Notes under the pieces: generated by a model
Told to the model about the DNA's origin: nothing
Databases searched by the model: none
The model's input: only the letters and a program-made list of their open reading frames with translations
Position numbers and translations under genes: made by a program
Origin: JBGQBN01 sp041494805
GTDB lineage: Bacteria; Acidobacteriota; Terriglobia; Terriglobales; Acidobacteriaceae
DNA length: 16,995 nucleotides
Direction of reading: 5' to 3'
Assembly: GCA_041494805.1 (NCBI GenBank)
Contig: JBGQBN010000071.1
Location: 1-16,995, forward strand
Shown: in pieces, positions 7,449 through 13,438 of the stretch
How positions within the stretch are numbered: position 1 is the first letter of the stretch
How the letters are laid out: every line of letters begins with the position of its first letter

Positions 7449-7770
7449 ACAGGTGGCCGATGACGAAGTTAAATATTTAGCCCCAACGTTTCCCAGAATG
7501 ACGGCTCATGCTGGGAGGGGCCATAACCAAGCAGCAAAAAGGCCGCCGGTGCCGCCCCTTCGCGAGGACAGTGGCACAGACGGCCCATGTGAGCTAACAA
7601 ACAGCTACACGATTATTTTAACACGTTCCGGCGCGAACCCAGAGTGTAAATTTCTGGGTTCGCGCCGCGTTGTTCGTTACCGAAGTGCTATATGCCGCAT
7701 AAACAAAGCACCAAACCTTCCCGCAAGCCCGTCAATGGTGAACCGCTAATTCCCTTACCAGAAACCGCAG
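7449..7770. other. Non-coding stretch inside element 1, between cargo and transposase
   Basis: The 322 bp between the convergent winged-helix gene and transposase hold no convincing gene. A 98-codon frame starting at a GTG (7453) has no ribosome site and a composition unlike a real protein. The main structure is the strong hairpin at 7630-7666. Confidence 0.5.
7630..7666. terminator. Strong perfect hairpin, possible two-way terminator
   Basis: GGCGCGAACCCAGA at 7630-7643 and its exact complement TCTGGGTTCGCGCC at 7653-7666 form a 14-bp stem with a 9-base loop. It lies between two convergent genes, the usual place for a bidirectional terminator. No clear U-run follows on either strand, so factor-independent termination is uncertain. 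It could instead block read-through from outside or be a structural part of the element. Confidence 0.5.
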
Positions 7771-8736
7771 CTAAAATGGAACCGGTTTCTCGACAGGAGT
7801 TTCTTGGTTTATTACGACGGGCTTCACCGGCTGTACGGCGCGTGCCAAAACCGCGTGGAAGATCAGGTTCCCGGAATCGCGGCGATTGTACCTGAAAGAA
7901 TATTCGTTCAAATAAGTTTGCAGATATTTCTGACTGACTTGGTGATACACCCCGCCGATTCCTCTTTTCACCAAACTCCAGAATCCTTCGATGGTGTTGG
8001 TGTGAACGTCGCCCATGACGTACACCTTCGACGAATGGTTAATGCGCTTGTGCTCGTATCCTTGCGTCATGTGAGAAATGCCGTGATAGCTAGGCAATTC
8101 ATCGGTAAAAATAGTGCTTTTCGGCATTACGCATTCACGAATGTTGCTCAGCAGGCTTGCGCCACTGGCATCCGATACGGTCTTAGCAATGACACGGCCC
8201 TGGCGCTCCACAATGCCCATGACCACAGTCTTATACTTTTCACCCTTGTCATTGCGGAGTCTGCGACCGCCGCCACTCTTGCGCCGACCGCCAAAATACA
8301 TTTCGTCGGCTTCAACTAATGAACCCTCCAGTTTGATGTCATCCGCAAGCAGAGAGCGAATCTGCTTGAACATGCGCCATGCGGTCTTATAAGTCACTCC
8401 GGTTTCACGTTGAATCTGCTTAGCCGAAATGCCACAGCGCGTAGAGGACATCAAATACATCGCGTAATACCAGAGCCGTAGCGAAGTGCTCGTGTGCTCA
8501 AAGATTGTTCCGGCCATCGGCGAAATCTGCGTCAAGCATTCATCGCAGGCATAGACCGGACGCGCCTTGATGCGATGGTACTGGCGCTCCTGTTTGCAGT
8601 TAGCACAGTAGGCAATACCGTCTGGAAATCGCTGTTCCCGGAGATGCTCAAAGCAGGCGCTATCGTCGGGAAATTGACGGTTGAAATCGTTGATTGTGTA
8701 CCGTAAGTGCTTCGGAATCGTTTGCTTGCGGTTCAT
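7771..8736 (-). CDS. IS1595-family (ISXO2-like) transposase of element 1
   Basis: A 321-residue DDE transposase. The N-terminal zinc ribbon has Cys44-x2-Cys47 and Cys64-x2-Cys67. A helix-turn-helix-like part follows (CGISAKQIQRETGVTYKTAWRMF, 101-123). The ISXO2-like catalytic domain has Asp144 (VEADEMYFGG), Asp212 (IFTDELPSYHG) and Glu250 with Lys257 (NTIEGFWSLVKRG), the E-x6-K spacing of many DDE enzymes. Length and motifs are full and the frame is unbroken. It is closely similar to the transposase at 8854, with many identical blocks such as YLQTYLNEYSFRYNRR. It starts at the ATG at 8736, 26 bp inside the terminal repeat, and is probably transcribed from a promoter whose -35 box is in that repeat. 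Confidence 0.95.
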   Translation of the reverse strand: MNRKQTIPKHLRYTINDFNRQFPDDSACFEHLREQRFPDGIAYCANCKQERQYHRIKARPVYACDECLTQISPMAGTIFEHTSTSLRLWYYAMYLMSSTRCGISAKQIQRETGVTYKTAWRMFKQIRSLLADDIKLEGSLVEADEMYFGGRRKSGGGRRLRNDKGEKYKTVVMGIVERQGRVIAKTVSDASGASLLSNIRECVMPKSTIFTDELPSYHGISHMTQGYEHKRINHSSKVYVMGDVHTNTIEGFWSLVKRGIGGVYHQVSQKYLQTYLNEYSFRYNRRDSGNLIFHAVLARAVQPVKPVVINQETPVEKPVPF

Positions 8737-8745
8737 GATGGCCTA

Positions 8746-8774
8746 AGCCTACCAAAATCCTAACGTGATGTCAA
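8746..8774 (-). promoter_or_regulatory. Predicted transposase promoter, -35 inside right repeat of element 1
   Basis: On the minus strand, TTGACA (8774-8769) lies in the terminal repeat, followed by a 17-bp spacer and TAGGCT (8751-8746) as a weak -10. The start codon at 8736 follows closely. The same arrangement recurs at the start of element 2. Confidence 0.45.
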
Positions 8775-8786
8775 GGGATAATTACC
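8762..8786 (-). repeat. Right terminal inverted repeat of element 1
   Basis: Read inward on the minus strand it begins GGTAATTATCCCTTGACA and continues TCACGTT. The first 18 bases are identical to both ends of element 2; the next seven match the left end of element 1 instead. Confidence 0.88.
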
Positions 8787-8794
8787 TGCACTTG
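8787..8794 (+). repeat. Target-site duplication, shared middle copy (TGCACTTG)
   Basis: The same eight bases serve as the right flank of element 1 and the left flank of element 2. With the 17-bp mirror-image arms at 8770-8786 and 8795-8811 they form a 42-bp inverted structure. Confidence 0.88.
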
Positions 8795-8819
8795 GGTAAT
8801 TATCCCTTGACAGTAGGTA
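8795..8819 (+). repeat. Left terminal inverted repeat of element 2
   Basis: Begins GGTAATTATCCCTTGACA and ends GTAGGTA. It is identical over all 25 bases to the reverse complement of 11739-11763. Confidence 0.92.
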
Positions 8820-8835
8820 TACATTCATGTACCCT
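8807..8835 (+). promoter_or_regulatory. Predicted transposase promoter, -35 inside left repeat of element 2
   Basis: A consensus TTGACA at 8807-8812 lies within the terminal repeat. A 17-bp spacer leads to TACCCT at 8830-8835, a weak -10. The transposase ATG is at 8854. Confidence 0.45.
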
Positions 8836-8853
8836 GTTTGTAGGTAAAAAGCC

Positions 8854-9807
8854 ATGAGCAACCGCAAGCCGAAAATGACACCTTTCACGATGAAGGATTT
8901 CCAACGCCAGTTTCCGGATAATGCTGCCTGCCTTGAGTGGTTGCGGACGTTCCTCTACCCGGATGGCATTTACTGTGAGAAGTGCGAGGCGATGACCAAG
9001 CATCACCGCGTCAAGAGTCGCCCGTCCTACTCTTGCGATCACTGTGGCCACCATGTTCACCCGACCGCTGGCACGATCTTCCACAAGTCTCCTACTCCGC
9101 TCACGATCTGGTTCTACGCGATCTACCTCATGGCGCAGACACGCTGTGGAATCTCCGCGAAGCAGATTCAGCGAGAGACAGGCGTGACGTACAAAACGGC
9201 GTGGCGAATGTTTAAACAGATTCGTTCCATGCTTGAGGACAACAAGCCAATTGGCGGCAAGGGGCGCGGCGTAGAGACTGATGAGATGTATTACGGCGGA
9301 TACCGCAAGGGCGGCGGCGGTCGCCAGTTGCGCGGTGACCGTGGAGAAAACCTCAAGACTGCCGTGCTCGGCATGGTAGAACGCAAGGGGCGCGTAATCG
9401 CCATGACCGTTGACAATGCGAAAGGCGAGAGCCTGCTTCCTCAGATCAGGGAATACGTCATGCCCAAGACCATGATCTTTACCGACGAACTGCCGTCCTA
9501 TCACGGCATCCCGCACATCAAGGAACGTGGCTACGTGCATCGTCGCATCAATCACAGTGAGCGGGTCTATGTCGCGGGCGATGTTCACACGAATACCATC
9601 GAAGGGTTCTGGAGCTTGGTAAAAAGAGGAATTTCCGGGGTTTACCATGCCGTAGGGCATCACTACCTACAAACGTACCTCAACGAATATTCCTTCCGGT
9701 ACAACCGCCGCTTCGATGAACAGCCAATGTTCATGAGCTTTTTGAAGCAGGTTGAGAAACGAGACGTTGTGGCGTATCGTGCTCCGGTCATGGTCGAGCC
9801 ATTCTGA
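8854..9807 (+). CDS. IS1595-family (ISXO2-like) transposase of element 2
   Basis: A 317-residue DDE transposase. Zinc ribbon: Cys41-x2-Cys44 and Cys61-x2-Cys64. Helix-turn-helix-like CGISAKQIQRETGVTYKTAW. Catalytic residues: Asp143 (VETDEMYYGG), Asp211 (IFTDELPSYHG), and Glu250 with Lys257 in NTIEGFWSLVKRG. All parts are present and the frame is intact. It is a clear close relative of the element 1 transposase but differs in the zinc ribbon and C-terminal tail, so the two are not recent copies of one another. The Cys-rich cargo gene follows after 29 bp on the same strand and may be co-transcribed. Confidence 0.95.
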   Translation: MSNRKPKMTPFTMKDFQRQFPDNAACLEWLRTFLYPDGIYCEKCEAMTKHHRVKSRPSYSCDHCGHHVHPTAGTIFHKSPTPLTIWFYAIYLMAQTRCGISAKQIQRETGVTYKTAWRMFKQIRSMLEDNKPIGGKGRGVETDEMYYGGYRKGGGGRQLRGDRGENLKTAVLGMVERKGRVIAMTVDNAKGESLLPQIREYVMPKTMIFTDELPSYHGIPHIKERGYVHRRINHSERVYVAGDVHTNTIEGFWSLVKRGISGVYHAVGHHYLQTYLNEYSFRYNRRFDEQPMFMSFLKQVEKRDVVAYRAPVMVEPF

Positions 9808-9836
9808 CTAGGCTTCGGCCCTTACGGGCGGACTAG

Positions 9837-10256
9837 ATGGGGACGATATTCGCAATCCTTCCGTGTGACCGCTGTGAAGTTGGGACAACACTCCCTCTTG
9901 AAGTCCTTCGTGGTATAACGCAACATCGAAGGCGGTCACCCACGGGCGGCGGTTTTGTAAATTTTGTATGCCCACATTGTGGACTTGGCTCACTGCATCA
10001 CGAAGGTCAGTTGGAACATCGCGAAGCCACTTCATTCCCCAGCCTTGCTCGTCCGCCGATATTCTGTGCATTTCTGAAATGCGGTGGGCAATCGTGCAAA
10101 CTTCACATAACAGTTCATACGCTAGCCCAAAACGGTAAGCGAGACGCGCAACCGAAAATCGAGGTGCATAAGTGGACAGTTGACGCATTGGGGTGTGAGG
10201 ACGAGCACCCCGCACAAATGCCACCCAACATGACCGCACACCACATTTTCCCATAG
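9837..10256 (+). CDS. Element 2 cargo: Cys-rich, zinc-ribbon-like protein of unknown function
   Basis: A 139-residue protein I cannot name. Its Cys pairs suggest metal binding: PCDRC near residues 9-13, VCPHCG near 44-49, then CAFLKCGGQSCKL further on. That layout (two CxxC knuckles, then a short Cys-bearing beta part) resembles small zinc-ribbon proteins. His residues are frequent in the second half. The gene begins 29 bp after the transposase stop; the ribosome site is weak (GGA five bases before the ATG). A longer frame on the opposite strand (9808-10404) covers the same region but looks less protein-like. Function is unknown; nucleic-acid binding is a guess based on the fold type. Confidence 0.6.
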   Translation: MGTIFAILPCDRCEVGTTLPLEVLRGITQHRRRSPTGGGFVNFVCPHCGLGSLHHEGQLEHREATSFPSLARPPIFCAFLKCGGQSCKLHITVHTLAQNGKRDAQPKIEVHKWTVDALGCEDEHPAQMPPNMTAHHIFP

Positions 10257-10383
10257 CTACTTCTGCGTCACACTGGTAGACGGCTGCGTTATCGCCATCA
10301 GGATTCCATGGGCCTTTAATTTGAAGAAGTTCGCCATACGCACGGCATGGCGAAGGCCAAATTGCCTTACGAGGTCTACGAAT

Positions 10384-10713
10384 ATGAACTCTTCCATGGA
10401 GCAATTTCTTGATCTGCTTGACAAGCTTTCTTCTGAAAAGACTCCGGTTGCTGGAACCTTCATTGGCTCAAATGAAGAGGCTGTAGCTAAAGTGCAGGGA
10501 ATCATGACAAAGGTCTCTGAGGATCGCTGGCAGGTAGGGTCGCCAGCTACTCATTATTTGCGCTTCAACTTGCGGTGCATAAAGTTTGTCGAATACGAGG
10601 AACTGAAAGACGCCGACAACCAAATGCGTGAGGCGCTTTCGGGGGAAGGCAATACCTGTATTACTATCACATTCGACTCTACGTCGCGGATTCACTTCTG
10701 GACAACCATCTGA
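10384..10713 (+). CDS. Element 2 cargo: 109-residue protein of unknown function
   Basis: Not recognised. The ATG at 10384 has GAGG nine bases upstream. The same frame is open further up to a stop at 10231, so a non-ATG start (for example TTG at 10321) cannot be excluded. The protein is soluble and mixed alpha/beta: a helical start (MEQFLDLLDKLSSEK), beta-like stretches (PVAGTFIG; YLRFNLRCIKFVEYEEL), then a hydrophilic helix and a final strand (TCITITFDSTSRIHFWTTI). No membrane helix, signal peptide or catalytic motif is seen. It converges on the peptidase gene, ending 9 bp from that gene's stop. Confidence 0.65.
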   Translation: MNSSMEQFLDLLDKLSSEKTPVAGTFIGSNEEAVAKVQGIMTKVSEDRWQVGSPATHYLRFNLRCIKFVEYEELKDADNQMREALSGEGNTCITITFDSTSRIHFWTTI

Positions 10714-10722
10714 GGCGCGGGA

Positions 10723-11661
10723 TTATTTCTTAGTGCCAGTCTTCCGGCTGGCTTTCTTTAGCGCGGTCTCAAAATCTTGTTTAGTGAATGTTGGTTTTTT
10801 GGATAACTCGCTGTCTGGCGTCGGCAAGTTCTCAACTCGACGTTTGGCGTCAAATTTCTTTCGCATTTGAACTAGCTCCGGGTGGTAAAGAACTTCCAAT
10901 ATCTTTTTCGCTGGAACGATGATCGAAATGCCCATATTTACTGCTTCGGCCTGTTCTGTTTTGTTAAAACTTGGCGGTAAGTCCCAATGACCATGCATCA
11001 GACCTAGGAAGTGAAGTGGGCCGTATCCCATGAAACGCAAGGTATCGCCCTTGGCACTCTTGGTCGGTGGAAGCTGAACGCTATTGCGGACGAATACAGG
11101 GGAACCGCTTAAACCTCCGATTGACCTACCCTCTGCTAAATAGGCGTCCATATTGCTGAACCCTTTAACGGGAACCTTGTCTGTTGGCATCATAGCGATA
11201 TTTCCAGTTCTCACAATCGGGAAGTGCTTACTGGCCCCGTGAAAACGGGTAAATAGCCCCGCAACGCTGATCTCATCACCGATTCCAATACCATATTCGG
11301 CTATGCGATCTGGCAAAGCGAAGAGTTTTTCTGGAATCCACTCTACATCAAGGTCTAGGTTTGGGTTTGGCGCAAAGGGCGTGACAGCGACATCGACAGA
11401 ATCTTTTTCGGTGGGATGATAAAACCACTTTGCTCCTCCGCCCTTAAGCTGCACGGGTGCGCCTTGGCGGTTGTTCATTCCCACTATGAACGGCCCGTGC
11501 TCGACCATCTCCGCTACATGCTGTGCAGTCACCAGATGCAGATAGGCATTATTGAGATCACCGGGTACAGCTACTAGAAAAGCAGTGCCCCCATACTTGA
11601 TGCTGACCTCGTCATGGGCCACAAATCCAACGCAGTTCAGCATCCGATCCGGCACTCGCAT
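10723..11661 (-). CDS. Element 2 cargo: trypsin-fold serine peptidase
   Basis: A 312-residue protein with the chymotrypsin/trypsin-like pattern. His48 sits in LVTAQHVAE, Asp90 in SVDVAVTPF and Ser185 in GGLSGSPVFV, with the oxyanion-type GxSGSP around it. An N-terminal beta strand GGTAFLV (24-30) is the usual lead-in. No signal peptide or membrane helix is visible, so it is probably cytoplasmic. A Lys-rich tail ends the protein. I chose the ATG at 11661 because AAAGGA (11674-11669) lies seven bases before it. The frame is open up to a TTG inside the terminal repeat, but that TTG belongs to the TTGACA hexamer. Substrate unknown. Cytoplasmic trypsin-fold peptidases also occur as effectors in bacterial conflict loci, but nothing else here proves such a role. 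Confidence 0.82.
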   Translation of the reverse strand: MRVPDRMLNCVGFVAHDEVSIKYGGTAFLVAVPGDLNNAYLHLVTAQHVAEMVEHGPFIVGMNNRQGAPVQLKGGGAKWFYHPTEKDSVDVAVTPFAPNPNLDLDVEWIPEKLFALPDRIAEYGIGIGDEISVAGLFTRFHGASKHFPIVRTGNIAMMPTDKVPVKGFSNMDAYLAEGRSIGGLSGSPVFVRNSVQLPPTKSAKGDTLRFMGYGPLHFLGLMHGHWDLPPSFNKTEQAEAVNMGISIIVPAKKILEVLYHPELVQMRKKFDAKRRVENLPTPDSELSKKPTFTKQDFETALKKASRKTGTKK

Positions 11662-11722
11662 GTGGATGTCCTTTGGGGGAGCGAGGTAATGAGACACCTC
11701 GCCTGCCCACCTTACATCCACG

Positions 11723-11751
11723 AGATTAGGATTGAAACTACCTACTGTCAA
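11723..11751 (-). promoter_or_regulatory. Possible promoter for the peptidase, -35 inside right repeat of element 2
   Basis: On the minus strand, TTGACA (11751-11746) in the terminal repeat is followed by 17 bp and TAATCT (11728-11723), a poor -10. The peptidase ATG at 11661 is about 60 bp downstream. The repeat may therefore drive cargo as well as transposase. Confidence 0.35.
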
Positions 11752-11763
11752 GGGATAATTACC
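11739..11763 (-). repeat. Right terminal inverted repeat of element 2
   Basis: Exact inverted copy of 8795-8819. Its outer end abuts TGCACTTG at 11764. Confidence 0.92.
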
Positions 11764-11771
11764 TGCACTTG
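11764..11771 (+). repeat. Target-site duplication, copy 3 (TGCACTTG)
   Basis: Right boundary of the island. The next native bases are GGTCC, so the empty site would read TGCACTTGGGTCC. Confidence 0.88.
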
Positions 11772-11829
11772 GGTCCTACGACGTGGCGATTGAGGCATCG
11801 GAAAGTAAAAAATTAGCGAGGGGAGCCCG

Positions 11830-12072
11830 ATGATGGATCTCAGCGAAATCAAGATCACGCAACGTGACAAACAAGTTCTAAAGCTGCTGGTACAGGGGTG
11901 CAGCAACAAAGAGATCGCGGCCCAGCTGAACATCAGCCCGCGGACGGTGAAGCAGCATTTGCGAACCTTGTTCCTGCGGGCGGGCATCCGAGACGGCCGC
12001 AAGCGCGTGAAACTCGCGACCGCAATGTTCATGAAGGAGCAGATGGAATCATGCAACCGCGTGACCGGCTGA
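11830..12072 (+). CDS. Stand-alone LuxR-type HTH protein (first of an overlapping pair)
   Basis: An 80-residue protein made up almost entirely of a LuxR/GerE helix-turn-helix: ITQRDKQVLKLLVQGCSNKE, IAAQLNISPRTVKQHL with the recognition helix, then RTLFLRAGI. There is no receiver or ligand domain, so it is either a constitutive DNA-binding unit or a partner for another protein. GAGGGGAG precedes two consecutive ATG codons (11830 and 11833); the second has the better spacing. The next gene starts 22 nt before this one ends. The mobile island ends only 58 bp upstream, so its native promoter was probably cut apart or replaced. Confidence 0.85.
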   Translation: MMDLSEIKITQRDKQVLKLLVQGCSNKEIAAQLNISPRTVKQHLRTLFLRAGIRDGRKRVKLATAMFMKEQMESCNRVTG

Positions 12073-12323
12073 CCGCGAAAGAAGTGCAAGTAGCCACCCT
12101 GGTTTGGGAAGGTCTGACCAACCGGGAAATCGCGCAGATCATCGGCACCACGGAGCAGGTGGTGAAAAATTACCTGCGCAACACCTTTGACAAACTGGGG
12201 GTGTGGAGCCGGCTGGAACTGGCGCTTTACGTGGCCCATCGTGGAGGCGCGCACTGGAAGGACCCAACTGACTTGCCGGGTGAGGCCATGCCGTTGGTGG
12301 TTGCCGTGGCCCGTTTGGGGTAG
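12051..12323 (+). CDS. Second stand-alone LuxR-type HTH protein, overlapping the first
   Basis: A 90-residue protein: MQPRDRLTAKEVQVATLVWE, then EGLTNREIAQIIGTTEQVVK and NYLRNTFDKLGVWSRLELAL, a complete LuxR/GerE four-helix domain. A short C-terminal extension (HRGGAHWKDPTDLPGEAM onwards) is Pro/Val rich. The ATG at 12051 lies inside the last 22 nt of the preceding gene in another frame, with GGAG 11 bases upstream, so translation is likely coupled. The same frame is open further upstream (to about 11898), but that part only overlaps the first gene and is read as a shadow. Together the pair looks like a heterodimeric regulator or a split duplication. Confidence 0.85.
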   Translation: MQPRDRLTAKEVQVATLVWEGLTNREIAQIIGTTEQVVKNYLRNTFDKLGVWSRLELALYVAHRGGAHWKDPTDLPGEAMPLVVAVARLG

Positions 12324-12956
12324 TCGCCAGGGAGAAACGTCTCGGTCAAAAGCCTTGTCCCGAGGGATTTTGGATTAGTTTTTCACAAGCGAAAATCTGC
12401 CTTGGCTGAGAGCAACCAGAGGCGCCCCGGCCGAATCCTGCAACCGGTGAGCCGACTTGGGTGGGGATCATTTTCCCCGGGGAAAGAATGCACCAGTTTC
12501 TGGCAGTTCACTGTGGACGGCAGGCATGTACATGAAAAGCCGGAACCTAGACCGCCGCAAAAGCAGTTGACGGAGGCCGCCGCCCATTGTACATAGCCCC
12601 GATATCCTGCACCGTCTCAGTGTTTCACGAGGGAGTGGAGGGTTGCGACATGCTCTGAAAGCTGGGATTTTCTTCCTGCGGCCGCAGCCGTAGACCATTG
12701 CGGCCGCTCTCCTCAGCGGGAGACGGGGAATGTCCACAAAGGCCGAGCGAGTCCCATGGTGCTGTCAAATGAGTCATTGGTGCTCTTGTGCCGAGCGTGT
12801 GCTCAACCACTCAGGTCACGATCGACGGAGGTGAGATTAGTGCAGGAGTGGGGATGGAGCACGCTGGAGAAACGGTCAGAGCCGGTCATAGCTGGTCATC
12901 AGCACCATGGGATGCGGTGAAGCGCGGTCCGGCAAACAAACGGTAGTGTTCCGCCT
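12324..12956. other. Long intergenic region with palindromes, no convincing gene
   Basis: In these 633 bp the few open frames on either strand (for example 12402-12596) lack ribosome sites and have composition unlike a protein. Visible structure: a 14-bp palindrome TTTCCCCGGGGAAA at 12472-12485, a 12-bp palindrome CTGCGGCCGCAG at 12676-12687 with a second GCGGCCGC at 12700-12707, a promoter-like TTGACG/TACATA pair at 12567-12595 with 17-bp spacing and no gene behind it, and three GGTCA units spaced 10 bp apart at 12874, 12884 and 12894. It could hold a small RNA or an upstream control region. Confidence 0.5.
12874..12898 (+). repeat. Three GGTCA units with 10-bp period
   Basis: GGTCA occurs at 12874, 12884 and 12894, each on the same DNA face, about 60-80 bp upstream of the response regulator ATG at 12957. 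Phased repeats of this kind are often protein-binding sites, but three short units could also be chance. Confidence 0.4.
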
Positions 12957-13424
12957 ATGTTATCCGCTCAATTCAGTCAAGCCAAAGCCATGATTCTAGT
13001 GGTGGACGACTCGCCTGCCATGCTGCGTTATCTGCGGACTCTGCTGGAATTGGAGTCTTACCAGGTTGTGACCGCGTGCAACGGCTCCGAGGCACTACGC
13101 CGGCTGCGCGAAGGCTGTGCGCCGGCAGTCGTGCTGCTTGATCTGCAGATGCCTGGAATGGATGGCCTGAAGACTTTGCGGCGCCTGCTGAAGCTGCGGC
13201 CAGACTTGAAAGTGATTATGTGTTCGGGTGTGGATGATCCCAGCAAGATGAAACAAGCCGCGTTACTGGGTGTGCAGGCCTACCTCACAAAACCAGTGCA
13301 ACACCTGTATCTTTCAGCCGCGGTCGAACGCTGCCTCGCTCTTCGATCCGCGAGCAACGCGGCAGGCAGCCTGCGGAGCAGCCTGATCGAGTTACCGACT
13401 GTGCAGCAGTATCGCGAGAACTGA
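12957..13424 (+). CDS. Single-domain response regulator (CheY-like receiver)
   Basis: A 155-residue protein with one receiver domain and no output domain. Visible are the acidic pair Asp17/Asp18 (LVVDDSPAML), phospho-acceptor Asp62 (VVLLDLQMPGMDGL), Ser90 in the switch position (MCSG) and Lys112 (AYLTKPV). A C-terminal tail of about 25 residues (RSASNAAGSLRSSLIEL onward) has no known domain. The start is either ATG 12957 or the in-frame ATG 12990, just before the first strand; neither has a good ribosome site. It is an orphan, with no kinase nearby except the efflux-linked one on the other side of the island. It would act by protein contact or as a phosphorelay intermediate. Confidence 0.9.
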   Translation: MLSAQFSQAKAMILVVDDSPAMLRYLRTLLELESYQVVTACNGSEALRRLREGCAPAVVLLDLQMPGMDGLKTLRRLLKLRPDLKVIMCSGVDDPSKMKQAALLGVQAYLTKPVQHLYLSAAVERCLALRSASNAAGSLRSSLIELPTVQQYREN

Positions 13425-13438
13425 TTCGCAGCCGTCTC

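Larger units (their letters stand above)
6426..8786. mobile_element. IS1595-family element 1 (2361 bp) with cargo genes
   Basis: Bounded by 25-bp inverted repeats at 6426-6450 and 8762-8786 that match at 22 of 25 positions and begin GGTAA. It is flanked by the 8-bp repeat TGCACTTG on both sides. It contains one IS1595/ISXO2-type transposase on the minus strand at the right end, and two cargo genes on the plus strand to the left. Plain IS1595 elements are usually about 0.7-1.1 kb, so this belongs with the longer members of the family that carry passenger genes. The transposase looks intact, so the element may still move. Confidence 0.87.
8795..11763. mobile_element. IS1595-family element 2 (2969 bp) with cargo genes
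   Basis: Bounded by identical 25-bp inverted repeats at 8795-8819 and 11739-11763. It is flanked by TGCACTTG at 8787-8794 and 11764-11771. It contains a full IS1595-type transposase at the left end (plus strand) and three cargo genes: a Cys-rich protein, a 109-residue unknown and a trypsin-fold peptidase on the minus strand. The perfect repeats and intact transposase suggest a fairly recent insertion. Relative to its transposase it is inverted with respect to element 1. Confidence 0.9.

Noticed and set aside
7630..7666. Resemblance of the hairpin to a tRNA T-arm (GGTTCG)
   Set aside because: No acceptor, anticodon or D-arm can be built around it; the match is only to a short common motif.
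7453..7749. A 98-codon frame in the gap of element 1
   Set aside because: It starts at a GTG without a ribosome site, runs through the strong hairpin, and has no domain-like pattern.
9808..10404. A 198-codon minus-strand frame overlapping the Cys-rich cargo gene
   Set aside because: Composition is less protein-like than the plus-strand frame, which has ordered CxxC pairs and follows the transposase closely. Some doubt remains.
10347..10412. A short 21-codon frame (MAKAKLPYEVYEYELFHGAIS) overlapping the start of the gene at 10384
   Set aside because: It reads like a plausible protein start but ends at once. I could not find a continuation that a single frameshift would restore, so it is taken as chance.
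11662..11751. A 30-residue N-terminal extension of the peptidase starting at a TTG
   Set aside because: The TTG is part of the TTGACA hexamer inside the terminal repeat. The ATG at 11661 has a good AAAGGA at the right distance.
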